From CAYSLC01 sp964431545 (lineage in GTDB: Bacteria; Desulfobacterota; Desulfobacteria; Desulfobacterales; JAABSP01), in contig CAYSLC010000091.1 of NCBI GenBank assembly GCA_964431545.1, positions 1 to 20,249 on the forward strand: a DNA stretch of 20,249 nt. The letters are read 5' to 3'. Under the pieces are notes generated by a model. That model was not told the origin of the DNA. It searched no databases and saw nothing but the letters and a program-made list of their open reading frames with translations. Numbering within the stretch: position 1 is the first letter of the stretch; every line of letters begins with the position of its first letter. A program made the translations under genes and the position numbers. Shown here piece after piece: positions 8,730 to 16,278 of this stretch.

Positions 8730-10463
8730 ATGGAAACGAGCATCATCTTGAAGGATGCCTTCAAGGCATATACCCGGGACCAGGACAAGACGCTGCCGCC
8801 GGAGGAGACGGTACGGCGGTTCAAGGAGAAGCTGAAAGAGATCGACCTGGACATCCTGGAGGAGACCCGGCGGATCGACAACGGCAGGCTCGACATCCCG
8901 GTCTATTTCAGCCACTGCGGACAGGACGCCATGGCGGTGACGGGGACCCGGAAGCAGATGGGCAAGGGGGCCTCCCCGGAACAGGCCGAAGCGAGCGCCG
9001 TCATGGAGCTGGCCGAGCGGTTCAGCTTCTTCTCCTTCACCCGCAACCCGGCCCATTTCTTCACCGACACCCATCACAACCTGAGGGGAAAAGCCCTCCC
9101 CTTCTCCCGGATCGCCGCCTCGGTCCATGACACCTCTCCGGACCTGGATGTCGCCCGTAAGATCTTCGAGGACCTCCCCCTCCGGTGGACCCCGGGGTAC
9201 GATCTCACCGAGGGCGGGCCGGTCCTCCTTCCCTTTGACTGGTTTTTCACCATCAACGAGTTCAACGGCCCCTGTGCCGGAAACTGCGCCGAGGAGGCCC
9301 TGAGCCAGGGGATCTGCGAAGTGGTGGAACGCCATGTCTGCTCCATCGTGAGCCGGGACCGCCTCGACACGCCGGCCATCTCCCTGGACGGCGAAACCGA
9401 TCCGGAAATCCGGTCCCTGGCCGAGAAATACCGCGCCGCCGGCGTTCGGCTCCATCTCTCCGATTTCACCCTGGACACCGGCATCCCCACAGTGGCGGCC
9501 CTGGCCCACGATCCCGCCACCTTCCCCGAAAAAAGCGAGATCGTCTGGACCGCCGGCACCACCCCGAGCCCCCGGAAGGCGCTCATCCGGGCGTTGACCG
9601 AGGTGGCGCAGCTGGGCGGGGATTTCAATACCGGGTCCAACTACGTGGCGAGCGGATTGCCCAAGTTCAAGGATCTCGAAGAGGCCCGGTATGTCCTGGA
9701 GCCGGAAAAGACCGTGGCCCTCTCCTCCCTGCCCGATCTGTCCAATCCCAACATCCGGTGCGAGGTCGAGGCCTGCCTCTCGGCCCTGTCCGACAAGGGG
9801 ATGGCCGTCTATGCCGTGGACGTGACCCATCCCCTGCTGGAGATCCCCGCCTACTACACCGTCATCCCCGGCGCCCATTTCCGGGAGCGGACCCAAGCGG
9901 CCTCGGTGGGGATGTGGTGCGCCAAGCTCATGGCCGAAACCCTTCCCCCGGAAACGGCCATCTCCCGTCTCGACGCGCTGGAGGCCCGGCTTCCCGGCAG
10001 GTACTACACCCAGTTCTACCTCGGCATGTGCCTTCTCTCCCTGGGCCGGGTCGAGGCGGCCCTCGGCCGCTTCCGCAAGGCCCTCGACCTCGATGTCGAG
10101 GGGCTTGAACGGCCCACCATCTACGCCTACATGGGGGTCTGCCACAAGGAGATGGGCGGCTACCGGGAGGCCCTGGAGGTCCTGGCGGCCGGGGAGGCCA
10201 TCGATCCCAACCGCACCGACATCCTCAACCTGATGGGATTTTGCCACTTCAAACTCAAGGAGCACGAGGCGGCCATCCGATCCTTCAAAAAAGTTCTCCG
10301 GATCGATCCCGGCTCCGCCATCGACTATGCCAACATCGCCTCCAACTACCGGGATATGGGGGAGACCGAAAAGGCGGTGGAGTATTACCTCATGGCACTG
10401 GCCCTCGATCCCACCATCGACTTCGCCCGGCAGAACCTCGACAAGCTGCGGAACGGGGCTTAG
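8730..10463 (+). CDS. YcaO-domain protein with C-terminal TPR repeats
   Basis: A 577-residue cytoplasmic protein. Residues about 55-400 form a YcaO fold, the ATP-dependent cyclodehydratase/thioamidation family that activates a peptide backbone amide. ATP/Mg-binding motifs are visible: SxxxExxER at Ser89-Glu93-Glu96-Arg97, a second ExxER at Glu197-Glu200-Arg201, and ExxQ at Glu291-Gln294. Residues about 425-570 contain at least three TPR units (YLGMCLLSLGRVEAALGRFRKAL, YMGVCHKEMGGYREALEVL, LMGFCHFKLKEHEAAIRSFKKVL and a fourth) for partner binding. E. coli YcaO (about 586 residues, linked to RimO-dependent methylthiolation of ribosomal protein S12) is similar in overall size. No TfuA or precursor peptide is adjacent, and a Pro-rich PxPxP C-terminus is absent. 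The next gene encodes an HMA metallochaperone. The substrate is unknown. Confidence 0.88.
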   Translation: METSIILKDAFKAYTRDQDKTLPPEETVRRFKEKLKEIDLDILEETRRIDNGRLDIPVYFSHCGQDAMAVTGTRKQMGKGASPEQAEASAVMELAERFSFFSFTRNPAHFFTDTHHNLRGKALPFSRIAASVHDTSPDLDVARKIFEDLPLRWTPGYDLTEGGPVLLPFDWFFTINEFNGPCAGNCAEEALSQGICEVVERHVCSIVSRDRLDTPAISLDGETDPEIRSLAEKYRAAGVRLHLSDFTLDTGIPTVAALAHDPATFPEKSEIVWTAGTTPSPRKALIRALTEVAQLGGDFNTGSNYVASGLPKFKDLEEARYVLEPEKTVALSSLPDLSNPNIRCEVEACLSALSDKGMAVYAVDVTHPLLEIPAYYTVIPGAHFRERTQAASVGMWCAKLMAETLPPETAISRLDALEARLPGRYYTQFYLGMCLLSLGRVEAALGRFRKALDLDVEGLERPTIYAYMGVCHKEMGGYREALEVLAAGEAIDPNRTDILNLMGFCHFKLKEHEAAIRSFKKVLRIDPGSAIDYANIASNYRDMGETEKAVEYYLMALALDPTIDFARQNLDKLRNGA

Positions 10464-10513
10464 GTTGTGGGATGGATGGAGAATTTTGATTCTATGACAA
10501 GGAGGTGAGACGA

Positions 10514-10717
10514 ATGGAGAAGAAGACCTATACCGTGCCCAACATCACCTGCGGCCATTGTGTGATGACCATCAAAAACGAGCTTTCCGAACTGGAGGGC
10601 GTATCGGCGGTGGAGGGTGATCCGGACAAGAAAGAGATCACGGTCCAGTGGGACGCGCCGGCCGACGAAGGGCGGATCAAGGAGACCCTCAAGGAGATCA
10701 ACTACCCCGCGGCCTAG
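10514..10717 (+). CDS. CopZ-like heavy-metal-associated (HMA) metallochaperone
   Basis: A 67-residue single HMA domain of ferredoxin-like fold, the family of cytosolic copper carriers such as CopZ/Atx1. The metal motif is NITCGHC (Cys14 and Cys17 within xTCxxC). The following VMTIKNELSELEGVSAVEGD and the later EITVQWD strand fit the beta-alpha-beta-beta-alpha-beta fold. ATG 10514 is chosen because AAGGAGGTG lies 8 nt upstream; an in-frame GTG at 10505 overlaps that site and is unlikely. It follows the YcaO-TPR gene by 50 bp with no terminator, so the two are probably co-transcribed. Its last 20 bp overlap the convergent dynamin-like gene. Specificity for Cu(I) is inferred from the family; no copper ATPase is in view. 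Confidence 0.92.
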   Translation: MEKKTYTVPNITCGHCVMTIKNELSELEGVSAVEGDPDKKEITVQWDAPADEGRIKETLKEINYPAA

Positions 10718-12968
10718 TCCCCGGGGGATCCGGGGCGACGGTTCGGAGCCGATCGATCCGGGACCGGATGCCGGCGGCGTCACCGGCCATTCCTCCCAGG
10801 GAATCGGTGAGCCGCCGGCGATCCGACCGGTGCCGGTGGACCAGGGTATTGATGCCCGTGAGGTCGGTTCCATGGGCTTTGAGCCATTGGCCGACCGCAT
10901 CGTCCGCCTCCGTTTGGAACCGGTCCACAAGCTTGAGCAGGTACTGGTATTTCAGATTCTCCCGGTAATCCTTGAAACGGAAATCGAGTTCTTTCCGGCT
11001 CTCCACCTTCAGCCGCCGGACCCCCTCCGCCACGGCCAGCCGGCGCTTCTGGGCGTCGCTCCGGAAGGGCCTTCGGAATATCCGCTTCAGGGCGTTGAGA
11101 AGGGAATAGATCCCGAATCGCGCCAGGGTCTCCGTCCGGACCCGCCTGCCGGCGCCGAACGCGGTGTCGATCATCGGCGGCCGAAGACCGTGTGAGGCTT
11201 TGAGGGTTCGGACATCGGGCAGGGGGATCCCCTTCAGGGTCGCCGTCACCGGCGCCATGCCCATGCCGGAGGCGGCGGCGTTGTACTCCTCCACCACCTC
11301 CCGGAGCATGGTCTCGTAAGGATCGACCACCGATGCAAACCGGGACGCGATGCTCGCCTCCTCCCCCTTGATGAAGCCGAAGATCTCGGGGTTCACCGCT
11401 TCGGCCGCATAGGTCTCCACCCCCTGTTTGAACTCCTGGAAGGCTCGGTGCATGGCGTTTGCAAGGTTTCCGTTCCCCTCCTCCGGAAGCCCGTCGGCCA
11501 CCTGATACCCGTCGATGTAATCGTACATTTTTTTGACCGGGGCCCCGTTGCGCCTGTCGAAAAACCGGTCCACCGATCGTTTGACCTCGGACTTCACCGT
11601 CTCCGAGGTCCCCCCCAGGGCCGCCCGGACCGTTCCGCGCATGGCATCGATCCGCTCCCGGTACCGGCCGATCTCCCGCCCCACCTTTTCCGCTTCGCCT
11701 TCGTCCTTGGACAACAGATCCCGCCGGACCGAAAGCCAGCGGGCCACGCCCTCCGCCACCCCCCCGAGCCGCTCGAGGGCATTGGCGAGGAGCAGCACCT
11801 GCCGGTCCTCGGAGATCTTCCGGGAAAGGTCGGCTTCGAATCGTTCCGATTCCGTATCGGAAAAGGCGATGGAAGCCGCGTCCAACTCCCATTGCCGGAG
11901 CCGGAAACGCTCCCGCTCGGGAGGGTCGTCCAGAGAGCGCAACAGGTTATAGAGGGCCGAGAGGGTATAGATCCGGGGAGCGGGCACCAGAATCTCAAGG
12001 TCCCGGGCCAGGCCGGCCGCCATCTCCCGAATCTCCGCCGCGCCCTCATGTTCGCCCAGGTCGACGTTGAGGACGAAGAGCGTGCCGCCCAGGATCCCCA
12101 TCCGCTGGATGATGGAGAGGAACTTGATATCCGCCTGGCGCAGGCCGGTCCTGGCGCTGATCACATAGAGGATCAGGTGGGTGGAGAGAAGGTACTCCTG
12201 GATCATGGCCAGATGGAGCGGGTTGGGGGAATCGCTCCCCTGGCAGTCGGCAAGCTCCACGTCCCGGGGGAGGGCCCCGCCACCGACCGTCAGAAGGACG
12301 TCCTTGAGGTAGACCGCCAGGAAATCCTCTCCGACGAAGCGTTGGTGATCCCAGAACCCCGCCGGGCCGAAGGTCTTTTCCACCGGGTTCTCCGAAACGA
12401 TGTCCGCGATCTCCCCGTACCCTTTGAGGCAGTTGATCAGGAACAGGCTGTGGCGGTCCCGGGCATCCTGACGGATCAACTGGTCCGGCTTCAGTCTCTC
12501 CAGCGCGGCGCCGAGCCCGCGGCGATCCTCCGGACGCCGAAGGTCCAGAGGCTCTCCCGCCTCCTCCCAGGCCGCCGGTGGAAGGGCGGCGGCGGCATGA
12601 TTCAACTCCCGGTTGATCTCCCCCCAGGATTTGAAGGTGAGAGTCGCCCCAAGTGATTTCCCCCGTCGGACCCGGGTGACGATGGAGGTCACCACTCCGG
12701 CCCCCCGCCGCAGGTAGTCCCCCCCCAACAGCGTGTTGGAGAAGGTGCTCTTTCCCGACTTGATGGTCCCCACCACGGCGACCCGGATCACCTGGGATCG
12801 CACCTGCTCGTCCACCTTGGCGCATTGCCGGTCCCAATCCTTGAGCGGGTCTCCGTCGAGCCCCAACTCCTCCCCGGCCCGGGCGAGGAGTGCGCGCAGA
12901 TCACGGCTGAGCGCCGTCAGCTCCTCCTTTGTCCTCTGAAAACCGTCCACCGTCGTTCCGATCCGCAT
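10698..12968 (-). CDS. Bacterial dynamin-like GTPase
   Basis: A 756-residue protein. The GTPase domain (about 60-340) has the P-loop GTIKSGKST (67-75), switch threonines in GVVTSIVTRV (91-100), a G3-like DCQGSDS (241-247, where dynamins usually have DTPG) and a G4-like LNVDLG (300-305, where TKxD or NKxD is usual). The G1 context V-V-G-x-x-K-S-G-K-S-T is the classic dynamin form. Residues about 340-745 are charged and helical, fitting the stalk/bundle. A basic hydrophobic stretch around ALKRIFRRPFRS (about 645) may contact membranes. Such proteins remodel or stabilise membranes or act in stress or phage defence; which applies here is unknown. It is a single-copy gene without a dynamin partner adjacent. 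ATG 12968 opens the frame with a weak ribosome site. Its 3' end overlaps the metallochaperone gene in antisense by 20 bp. Confidence 0.85.
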   Translation of the reverse strand: MRIGTTVDGFQRTKEELTALSRDLRALLARAGEELGLDGDPLKDWDRQCAKVDEQVRSQVIRVAVVGTIKSGKSTFSNTLLGGDYLRRGAGVVTSIVTRVRRGKSLGATLTFKSWGEINRELNHAAAALPPAAWEEAGEPLDLRRPEDRRGLGAALERLKPDQLIRQDARDRHSLFLINCLKGYGEIADIVSENPVEKTFGPAGFWDHQRFVGEDFLAVYLKDVLLTVGGGALPRDVELADCQGSDSPNPLHLAMIQEYLLSTHLILYVISARTGLRQADIKFLSIIQRMGILGGTLFVLNVDLGEHEGAAEIREMAAGLARDLEILVPAPRIYTLSALYNLLRSLDDPPERERFRLRQWELDAASIAFSDTESERFEADLSRKISEDRQVLLLANALERLGGVAEGVARWLSVRRDLLSKDEGEAEKVGREIGRYRERIDAMRGTVRAALGGTSETVKSEVKRSVDRFFDRRNGAPVKKMYDYIDGYQVADGLPEEGNGNLANAMHRAFQEFKQGVETYAAEAVNPEIFGFIKGEEASIASRFASVVDPYETMLREVVEEYNAAASGMGMAPVTATLKGIPLPDVRTLKASHGLRPPMIDTAFGAGRRVRTETLARFGIYSLLNALKRIFRRPFRSDAQKRRLAVAEGVRRLKVESRKELDFRFKDYRENLKYQYLLKLVDRFQTEADDAVGQWLKAHGTDLTGINTLVHRHRSDRRRLTDSLGGMAGDAAGIRSRIDRLRTVAPDPPGTRPRGS

Positions 12969-13094
12969 GCCTGTTCAACGGGTAAAAATAATGGCCCAAC
13001 GCGCTGCCGGCCCTTTTCGTTTTCCGATTTTTTTTACCCTTTATTTACAAAAAGTTACAGTACCACTCCCCCCCGCGGAAACCGATTTCCTTCC

Positions 13095-13123
13095 TTGTGA
13101 GCCCCCCGGTTTTGTGGTATGGA
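13095..13123 (+). promoter_or_regulatory. Putative promoter of the small Cys-rich protein gene
   Basis: TTGTGA (13095-13100), a 17-nt spacer and TATGGA (13118-13123). It lies in the 224-bp divergent gap after the dynamin-like gene start. That gap also has an AT-rich patch at about 13019-13060, where I see no convincing promoter for the dynamin-like gene. Confidence 0.4.
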
Positions 13124-13192
13124 ATGCAGAAGAGCGATCACGTCATGTCATGACGATTCGGAACCTCCCCATGGCAAGGAAGCCCCCGATTC

Positions 13193-13333
13193 ATGTCTGA
13201 AAAGCACCCCGAATGCCCCCTCTACAACCCTCTAAACTGCAAGGAGTACCACAATCCGAAGCTCTGCGCATTTGTCCGGAAAGACAAGGCGTGCCTGAAA
13301 AAGAAGAAGCCCAAGCCCAAGTCAAAGGACTGA
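13193..13333 (+). CDS. Small Cys/Lys-rich protein, 46 residues
   Basis: ATG to TGA encodes 46 residues: an N-terminal part with four regularly spaced cysteines, Cys8, Cys16, Cys25 and Cys34 (C-x7-C-x8-C-x8-C), and a Lys/Pro tail of alternating KKKKPKPKSK. Segments such as CPLYNPLNCKEYHNPKLC look constrained rather than random. Codon use resembles the neighbours, with C or G mostly in third positions of the Cys, Lys, Tyr and Leu codons. A weak AAGGAAG site lies about 10-12 nt before the ATG, and a promoter-like pair lies 70 bp upstream. The four cysteines could bind one metal ion; the basic tail could bind nucleic acid. I do not recognise a named family. It ends 39 bp before the convergent yqgE stop. 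Confidence 0.65.
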   Translation: MSEKHPECPLYNPLNCKEYHNPKLCAFVRKDKACLKKKKPKPKSKD

Positions 13334-13372
13334 CCCCCCGCCCGTCCCCCTTTTCCGAATCCCCGTCATCCG

Positions 13373-13942
13373 TCAGGCGTGGCCCGCCGAATCCGAAAGC
13401 AACGACGGATCGATGCCGAGTTGTTTCACCGCCTCGGTCCACCGGTCGTCCACGTCGATCTCGAAGAGGAGCGACTCGTTCACCGGGCCGTTCAGCCAAG
13501 CGTTCTGCTTGATCTCCGCCTCCAGCTGCATCGGCCCCCACCCCGCGCATCCGACGGCGATGATCACCGACGGGGGTCCCTCGCCCATGGCGACTGCCCG
13601 CAGGATGTCCATGGTGTTGCTCAGGGAGAGCCGGGCGGTCACCGGCAGGGAGGCCTCCCACTCCAACGGCGGCCCGTGGAGCACGAACACCTCGTTGAGG
13701 TGGACCGGACCTCCGGCGTGGATGGGCAGTATAGCGCTTTCCGGAGTGTATTCCAGCTTCAGCTCCTCGAAGATGTCCTTGGCCGCGATGGCGGGAAGGA
13801 TCCGGTTGACCACCAGGCCGACGGCCCCCTCCGGGTTGTGCTCGCAGACGCAGGTCACCGTCTGGGAAAAGTTGGGGTCCGCCATCGCCGGCATCGAGAT
13901 CAGAAACTGGCCCTTCAATGAGCCTTCATACTCCGAGGACAT
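13373..13942 (-). CDS. YqgE/AlgH (UPF0301/DUF179) family protein
   Basis: A 189-residue cytoplasmic protein of the YqgE/AlgH family. It begins with the typical GQFLISMPAMADPNFSQTV followed by EGAVGLVVNR. It contains the conserved HAGGPV (about 75-80), a segment VLHGPP, and the CAGWGPMQLEAEI motif (about 130-142). Length is as usual for the family (about 185). AlgH was named for an effect on alginate regulation in Pseudomonas, but the biochemical role is unresolved. The ATG at 13942 is preceded by AAGGAGGAG. It has its own promoter-like pair and is separate from the adaptor operon upstream. Confidence 0.94.
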   Translation of the reverse strand: MSSEYEGSLKGQFLISMPAMADPNFSQTVTCVCEHNPEGAVGLVVNRILPAIAAKDIFEELKLEYTPESAILPIHAGGPVHLNEVFVLHGPPLEWEASLPVTARLSLSNTMDILRAVAMGEGPPSVIIAVGCAGWGPMQLEAEIKQNAWLNGPVNESLLFEIDVDDRWTEAVKQLGIDPSLLSDSAGHA

Positions 13943-13980
13943 TCGCTCCTCCTTGGCCGTTGATCTTCCAAAAAAAAGTA

Positions 13981-14009
13981 CCTCTACCGCCGTCTATCTC
14001 CGTTGTCAA
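13981..14009 (-). promoter_or_regulatory. Putative promoter of the yqgE-family gene
   Basis: A perfect TTGACA (14009-14004), a 17-nt spacer and TAGAGG (13986-13981, weak -10) on the minus strand. It sits in the 102-bp gap between the adaptor gene stop and the ATG at 13942. Confidence 0.45.
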
Positions 14010-14044
14010 GGAGAGAGCCGCCTCGGGGGACCGGCCGGGACCGG

Positions 14045-15481
14045 TTAGAGCCCAACGAAATTCCGCGCGGCGATGAGCGGCTTCCTCAGAATCTGCATCC
14101 CCAGGAGGGTGGAATCCCCGTAGATCTTGGCCGACCCCTTCTGCCCCGGATGGACTTCGGGCGGCTCGCCGGTCCAGACCGCCTCCACCACCACCGACGG
14201 GATCATCGACTCGGAGACCCGAACCTCGAAGCCGATCCGGGTCACCACCGCCGGGAGGCTCGTCAGCGGGTCGCTGTCCAGCCGGAGCTTCACCCGGGCC
14301 CCGGGCTCGAGAAGCCCTACATCCGCCGTGGGAACCATGATCCGAACCTTGGTCTGTTCCGGATCGGCGACGCTGAGGACGGCCTGGCCCGTCTGAAGGG
14401 CCGCCCCGATGAGGGCGTCGGGATCATCGAGGACGATGACCCCCGCCTTGGCCGTTTCGACCTCGGATCTCTCCAGTTGACGGGTGTAGTACTCGACATC
14501 GGCCTGGGCCCTTTCCACCTCCAGCTTCCGCACCGGCAGCTCGGCCCGGGCCTCCCGGTCCCTGTGGGCCGCTCCCTGGAGGCGCACCAGCTTGGCCCGG
14601 GCCACGGCCACATCGCGGTAAGCCTCGTCCAGTCGCTTCTCCAGCACCCGGGAATCGTATCGGAAGAGGACGGCCCCCTGTTTGACGGTCTGGCCCGGCT
14701 GGACCATCAGTTCCTTGAGGATGCCGTCCATGGGGGCGAAGATATGGTGGGGACGGTCGGGCTCCACCCGGGCCGGGGCGGTGACACTGGAAGTGACCGG
14801 CACGGCCAGAAGAAGGAGTATGCACAGGGCGATCACCGATCGGATCAGCCGTTTCCGGGACCGCACCGCCGGGGTCCGGGGCCGGGCGATCCCGTGCCCC
14901 AGAAACAGGGCGGCGTGCTGCATCAGTTCGATGTCGGTCCGGTCCCAGGGGATCCCCCGCCACCGCTCCAGCCAGAGCGCATAGGTGGGCGGGACCTTCC
15001 CCTCCCGGTCGAGCCACAAGGGGAGCCAGAGGATGGTGGTGCCGCCCATGGCGTCCTGGACCTTCTTCAGCGACTCGGAGGCGGTCCGCCCCCCCTCGGC
15101 CGGGGGGACCACCACCGGCTCCTGGCGATCCCGGAACCTGGCCCGCACCGTCCCCACCGCATCGGCGAAGGCGCTGTCCTGGGCGGACTTCCCGCCGCCG
15201 GTCACGGCGCGGATGGCGTGTTTGCCCTTGAGATGGACGAGGACCGCCCGATCGACCCGGACCACCTCGGCGATCCGGTTGACCGTCAGGGCCGCCGCCT
15301 CCTGGGGCACCGGCGTGGAGAGGACCGCCGAGCAGAGACGGAGGAATCTCGCCAGCACCATATCGGCCCCGGCCTTGGGCGGGCCGCCCGGACTGCCGCC
15401 CCCCGGATCGGGGGACCGGCCCGGAGATTTCTGCCCTCCCGCTCCGGCCAGGGGGTTGGTGAAGGGCGGTTTACCCACCAA
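14045..15481 (-). CDS. HlyD-family adaptor with GAF-like cytoplasmic N-terminus
   Basis: A 478-residue inner-membrane protein. Residues 1-40 are Gly/Pro-rich. Residues about 41-200 look like a GAF-type sensory domain (LTVNRIAEVVRVDRAVLVHLKG, then LPLWLDREGKV-YALWLE), and one transmembrane helix lies at about 213-230. The periplasmic part is a membrane-fusion protein: a split lipoyl domain (PHHIFAPMDGILKEL ... VQPGQTVKQGAVLFRYD at 245-275), a coiled-coil hairpin (about 278-345), the second lipoyl half and a beta-barrel. HlyD proteins bridge inner-membrane exporters to outer-membrane channels. The frame begins with TTG 15481 or GTG 15478; GGGAGG is 6 or 9 nt upstream, so the start is uncertain. 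It overlaps the preceding adaptor gene by 8-11 bp, so the two are translationally coupled. Confidence 0.87.
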   Translation of the reverse strand: MVGKPPFTNPLAGAGGQKSPGRSPDPGGGSPGGPPKAGADMVLARFLRLCSAVLSTPVPQEAAALTVNRIAEVVRVDRAVLVHLKGKHAIRAVTGGGKSAQDSAFADAVGTVRARFRDRQEPVVVPPAEGGRTASESLKKVQDAMGGTTILWLPLWLDREGKVPPTYALWLERWRGIPWDRTDIELMQHAALFLGHGIARPRTPAVRSRKRLIRSVIALCILLLLAVPVTSSVTAPARVEPDRPHHIFAPMDGILKELMVQPGQTVKQGAVLFRYDSRVLEKRLDEAYRDVAVARAKLVRLQGAAHRDREARAELPVRKLEVERAQADVEYYTRQLERSEVETAKAGVIVLDDPDALIGAALQTGQAVLSVADPEQTKVRIMVPTADVGLLEPGARVKLRLDSDPLTSLPAVVTRIGFEVRVSESMIPSVVVEAVWTGEPPEVHPGQKGSAKIYGDSTLLGMQILRKPLIAARNFVGL

Positions 15482-16253
15482 TTCGGACCTCCCCCTTCAT
15501 TCCCGAGAGCAGGTCCTCGCCCGGCTCCTGGACGCTCCAGATCACCTGGGCGGTGTTGCTCAGCTCGTCCACCCCCGGCACCACCGCCTCCACCACGCCG
15601 GAGACCGAAAGGTCGAGGTCGAGGACGTAAAAAGAATGGGTCGCCCCTGTTTCGAGTCCGACCGCCAGCCGCGAGGGGATGTTGCCCACCGCCCGCAGCT
15701 TCGACGGATCGAGCAGTTCCACCACCGGCTGTCCGGCGGTCACCCATTCGTGGGCCTGGGTCTGCCGACGGATGATCACCCCGTCGAAGGGAGCCCGGAT
15801 GTAGGACTTGGAGATCTGCCGTTTGATGATCTCGATGTCGGTTCGGACCACGTCCCGCTCCATGCGGGCCTCGGCCACGTCCTCGTTGGTGGCCAGGCCC
15901 CGCTTGTTGAGCCGGGAGAGGTTCTCCACCTTCACGTTGAGGTGGCGGAGGGACAGTTCGCTCCGCTTCTTCTGGAGGGCCAGGTCCCCGGTGTCAACCT
16001 GGGCGATCACCGCCCCCTTCTTCACGGCATCCCCCACGTCATACTTGAGCTGGTCCAGGGAGCCGGCCCGTTCGGCGGAGAGGACGGCCTGCCGGGTGGC
16101 TTCGAAGATGACGGGAAAGAGTTCTCCGCCGCCGGTCTCCGCCGTATCCTGCCCGCGGACCGGCCCGACGGCGAGGGGGATCAGGGTCAGGAAGAGAAAG
16201 ACGAGGCCGAAAAGGCGCATCGGGCGTCGAGCATCGATGGAGATGGGTTTCAT
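15471..16253 (-). CDS. Periplasmic adaptor (HlyD/RND-type membrane-fusion protein)
   Basis: A 260-residue secreted adaptor. Residues 1-35 form a signal peptide (RRPMRLFGLVFLFLTLIPLAVG, cut near VRGQ). The mature part begins with a barrel-sandwich half (ATRQAVLSAERAGSLDQLKYDVGDAVKKGAVIAQVD), continues with a helical hairpin (about 80-130), then the second half, SYIRAPFDGVIIRRQTQAHEWV, and a beta-barrel ending GMKGEVRIGG. It is shorter than RND adaptors (about 350-400) because the C-terminal membrane-proximal domain is missing. The ATG at 16253 follows AAAGGAA closely. It begins 25 bp after the M50 fusion gene and overlaps the next adaptor gene, so all three form one operon. Its partner channel is not encoded in the window. 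Confidence 0.87.
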   Translation of the reverse strand: MKPISIDARRPMRLFGLVFLFLTLIPLAVGPVRGQDTAETGGGELFPVIFEATRQAVLSAERAGSLDQLKYDVGDAVKKGAVIAQVDTGDLALQKKRSELSLRHLNVKVENLSRLNKRGLATNEDVAEARMERDVVRTDIEIIKRQISKSYIRAPFDGVIIRRQTQAHEWVTAGQPVVELLDPSKLRAVGNIPSRLAVGLETGATHSFYVLDLDLSVSGVVEAVVPGVDELSNTAQVIWSVQEPGEDLLSGMKGEVRIGG

Positions 16254-16278
16254 AGATTCCTTTCGTTCGTGTCTCGAT

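Noticed and set aside
8634..10265. 543-residue minus-strand open frame opposite the YcaO-TPR gene
   Set aside because: It mirrors the YcaO gene codon structure and has no recognisable domain, while the sense frame has clear YcaO and TPR motifs and a strong ribosome site.
11448..12656. Plus-strand open frames opposite the dynamin-like GTPase gene
   Set aside because: Composition is typical of GC-rich antisense frames, and the sense frame carries the P-loop.
13040..13090. Possible sigma-54 promoter for the dynamin-like gene (TGGTAC-like)
   Set aside because: The GG is not followed by GC at the required spacing.
12967..13200. 77-residue plus-strand frame in the divergent gap
   Set aside because: No ribosome site, no recognisable motif, and it runs through the AT-rich promoter region. 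The 46-residue frame at 13193 is better supported.
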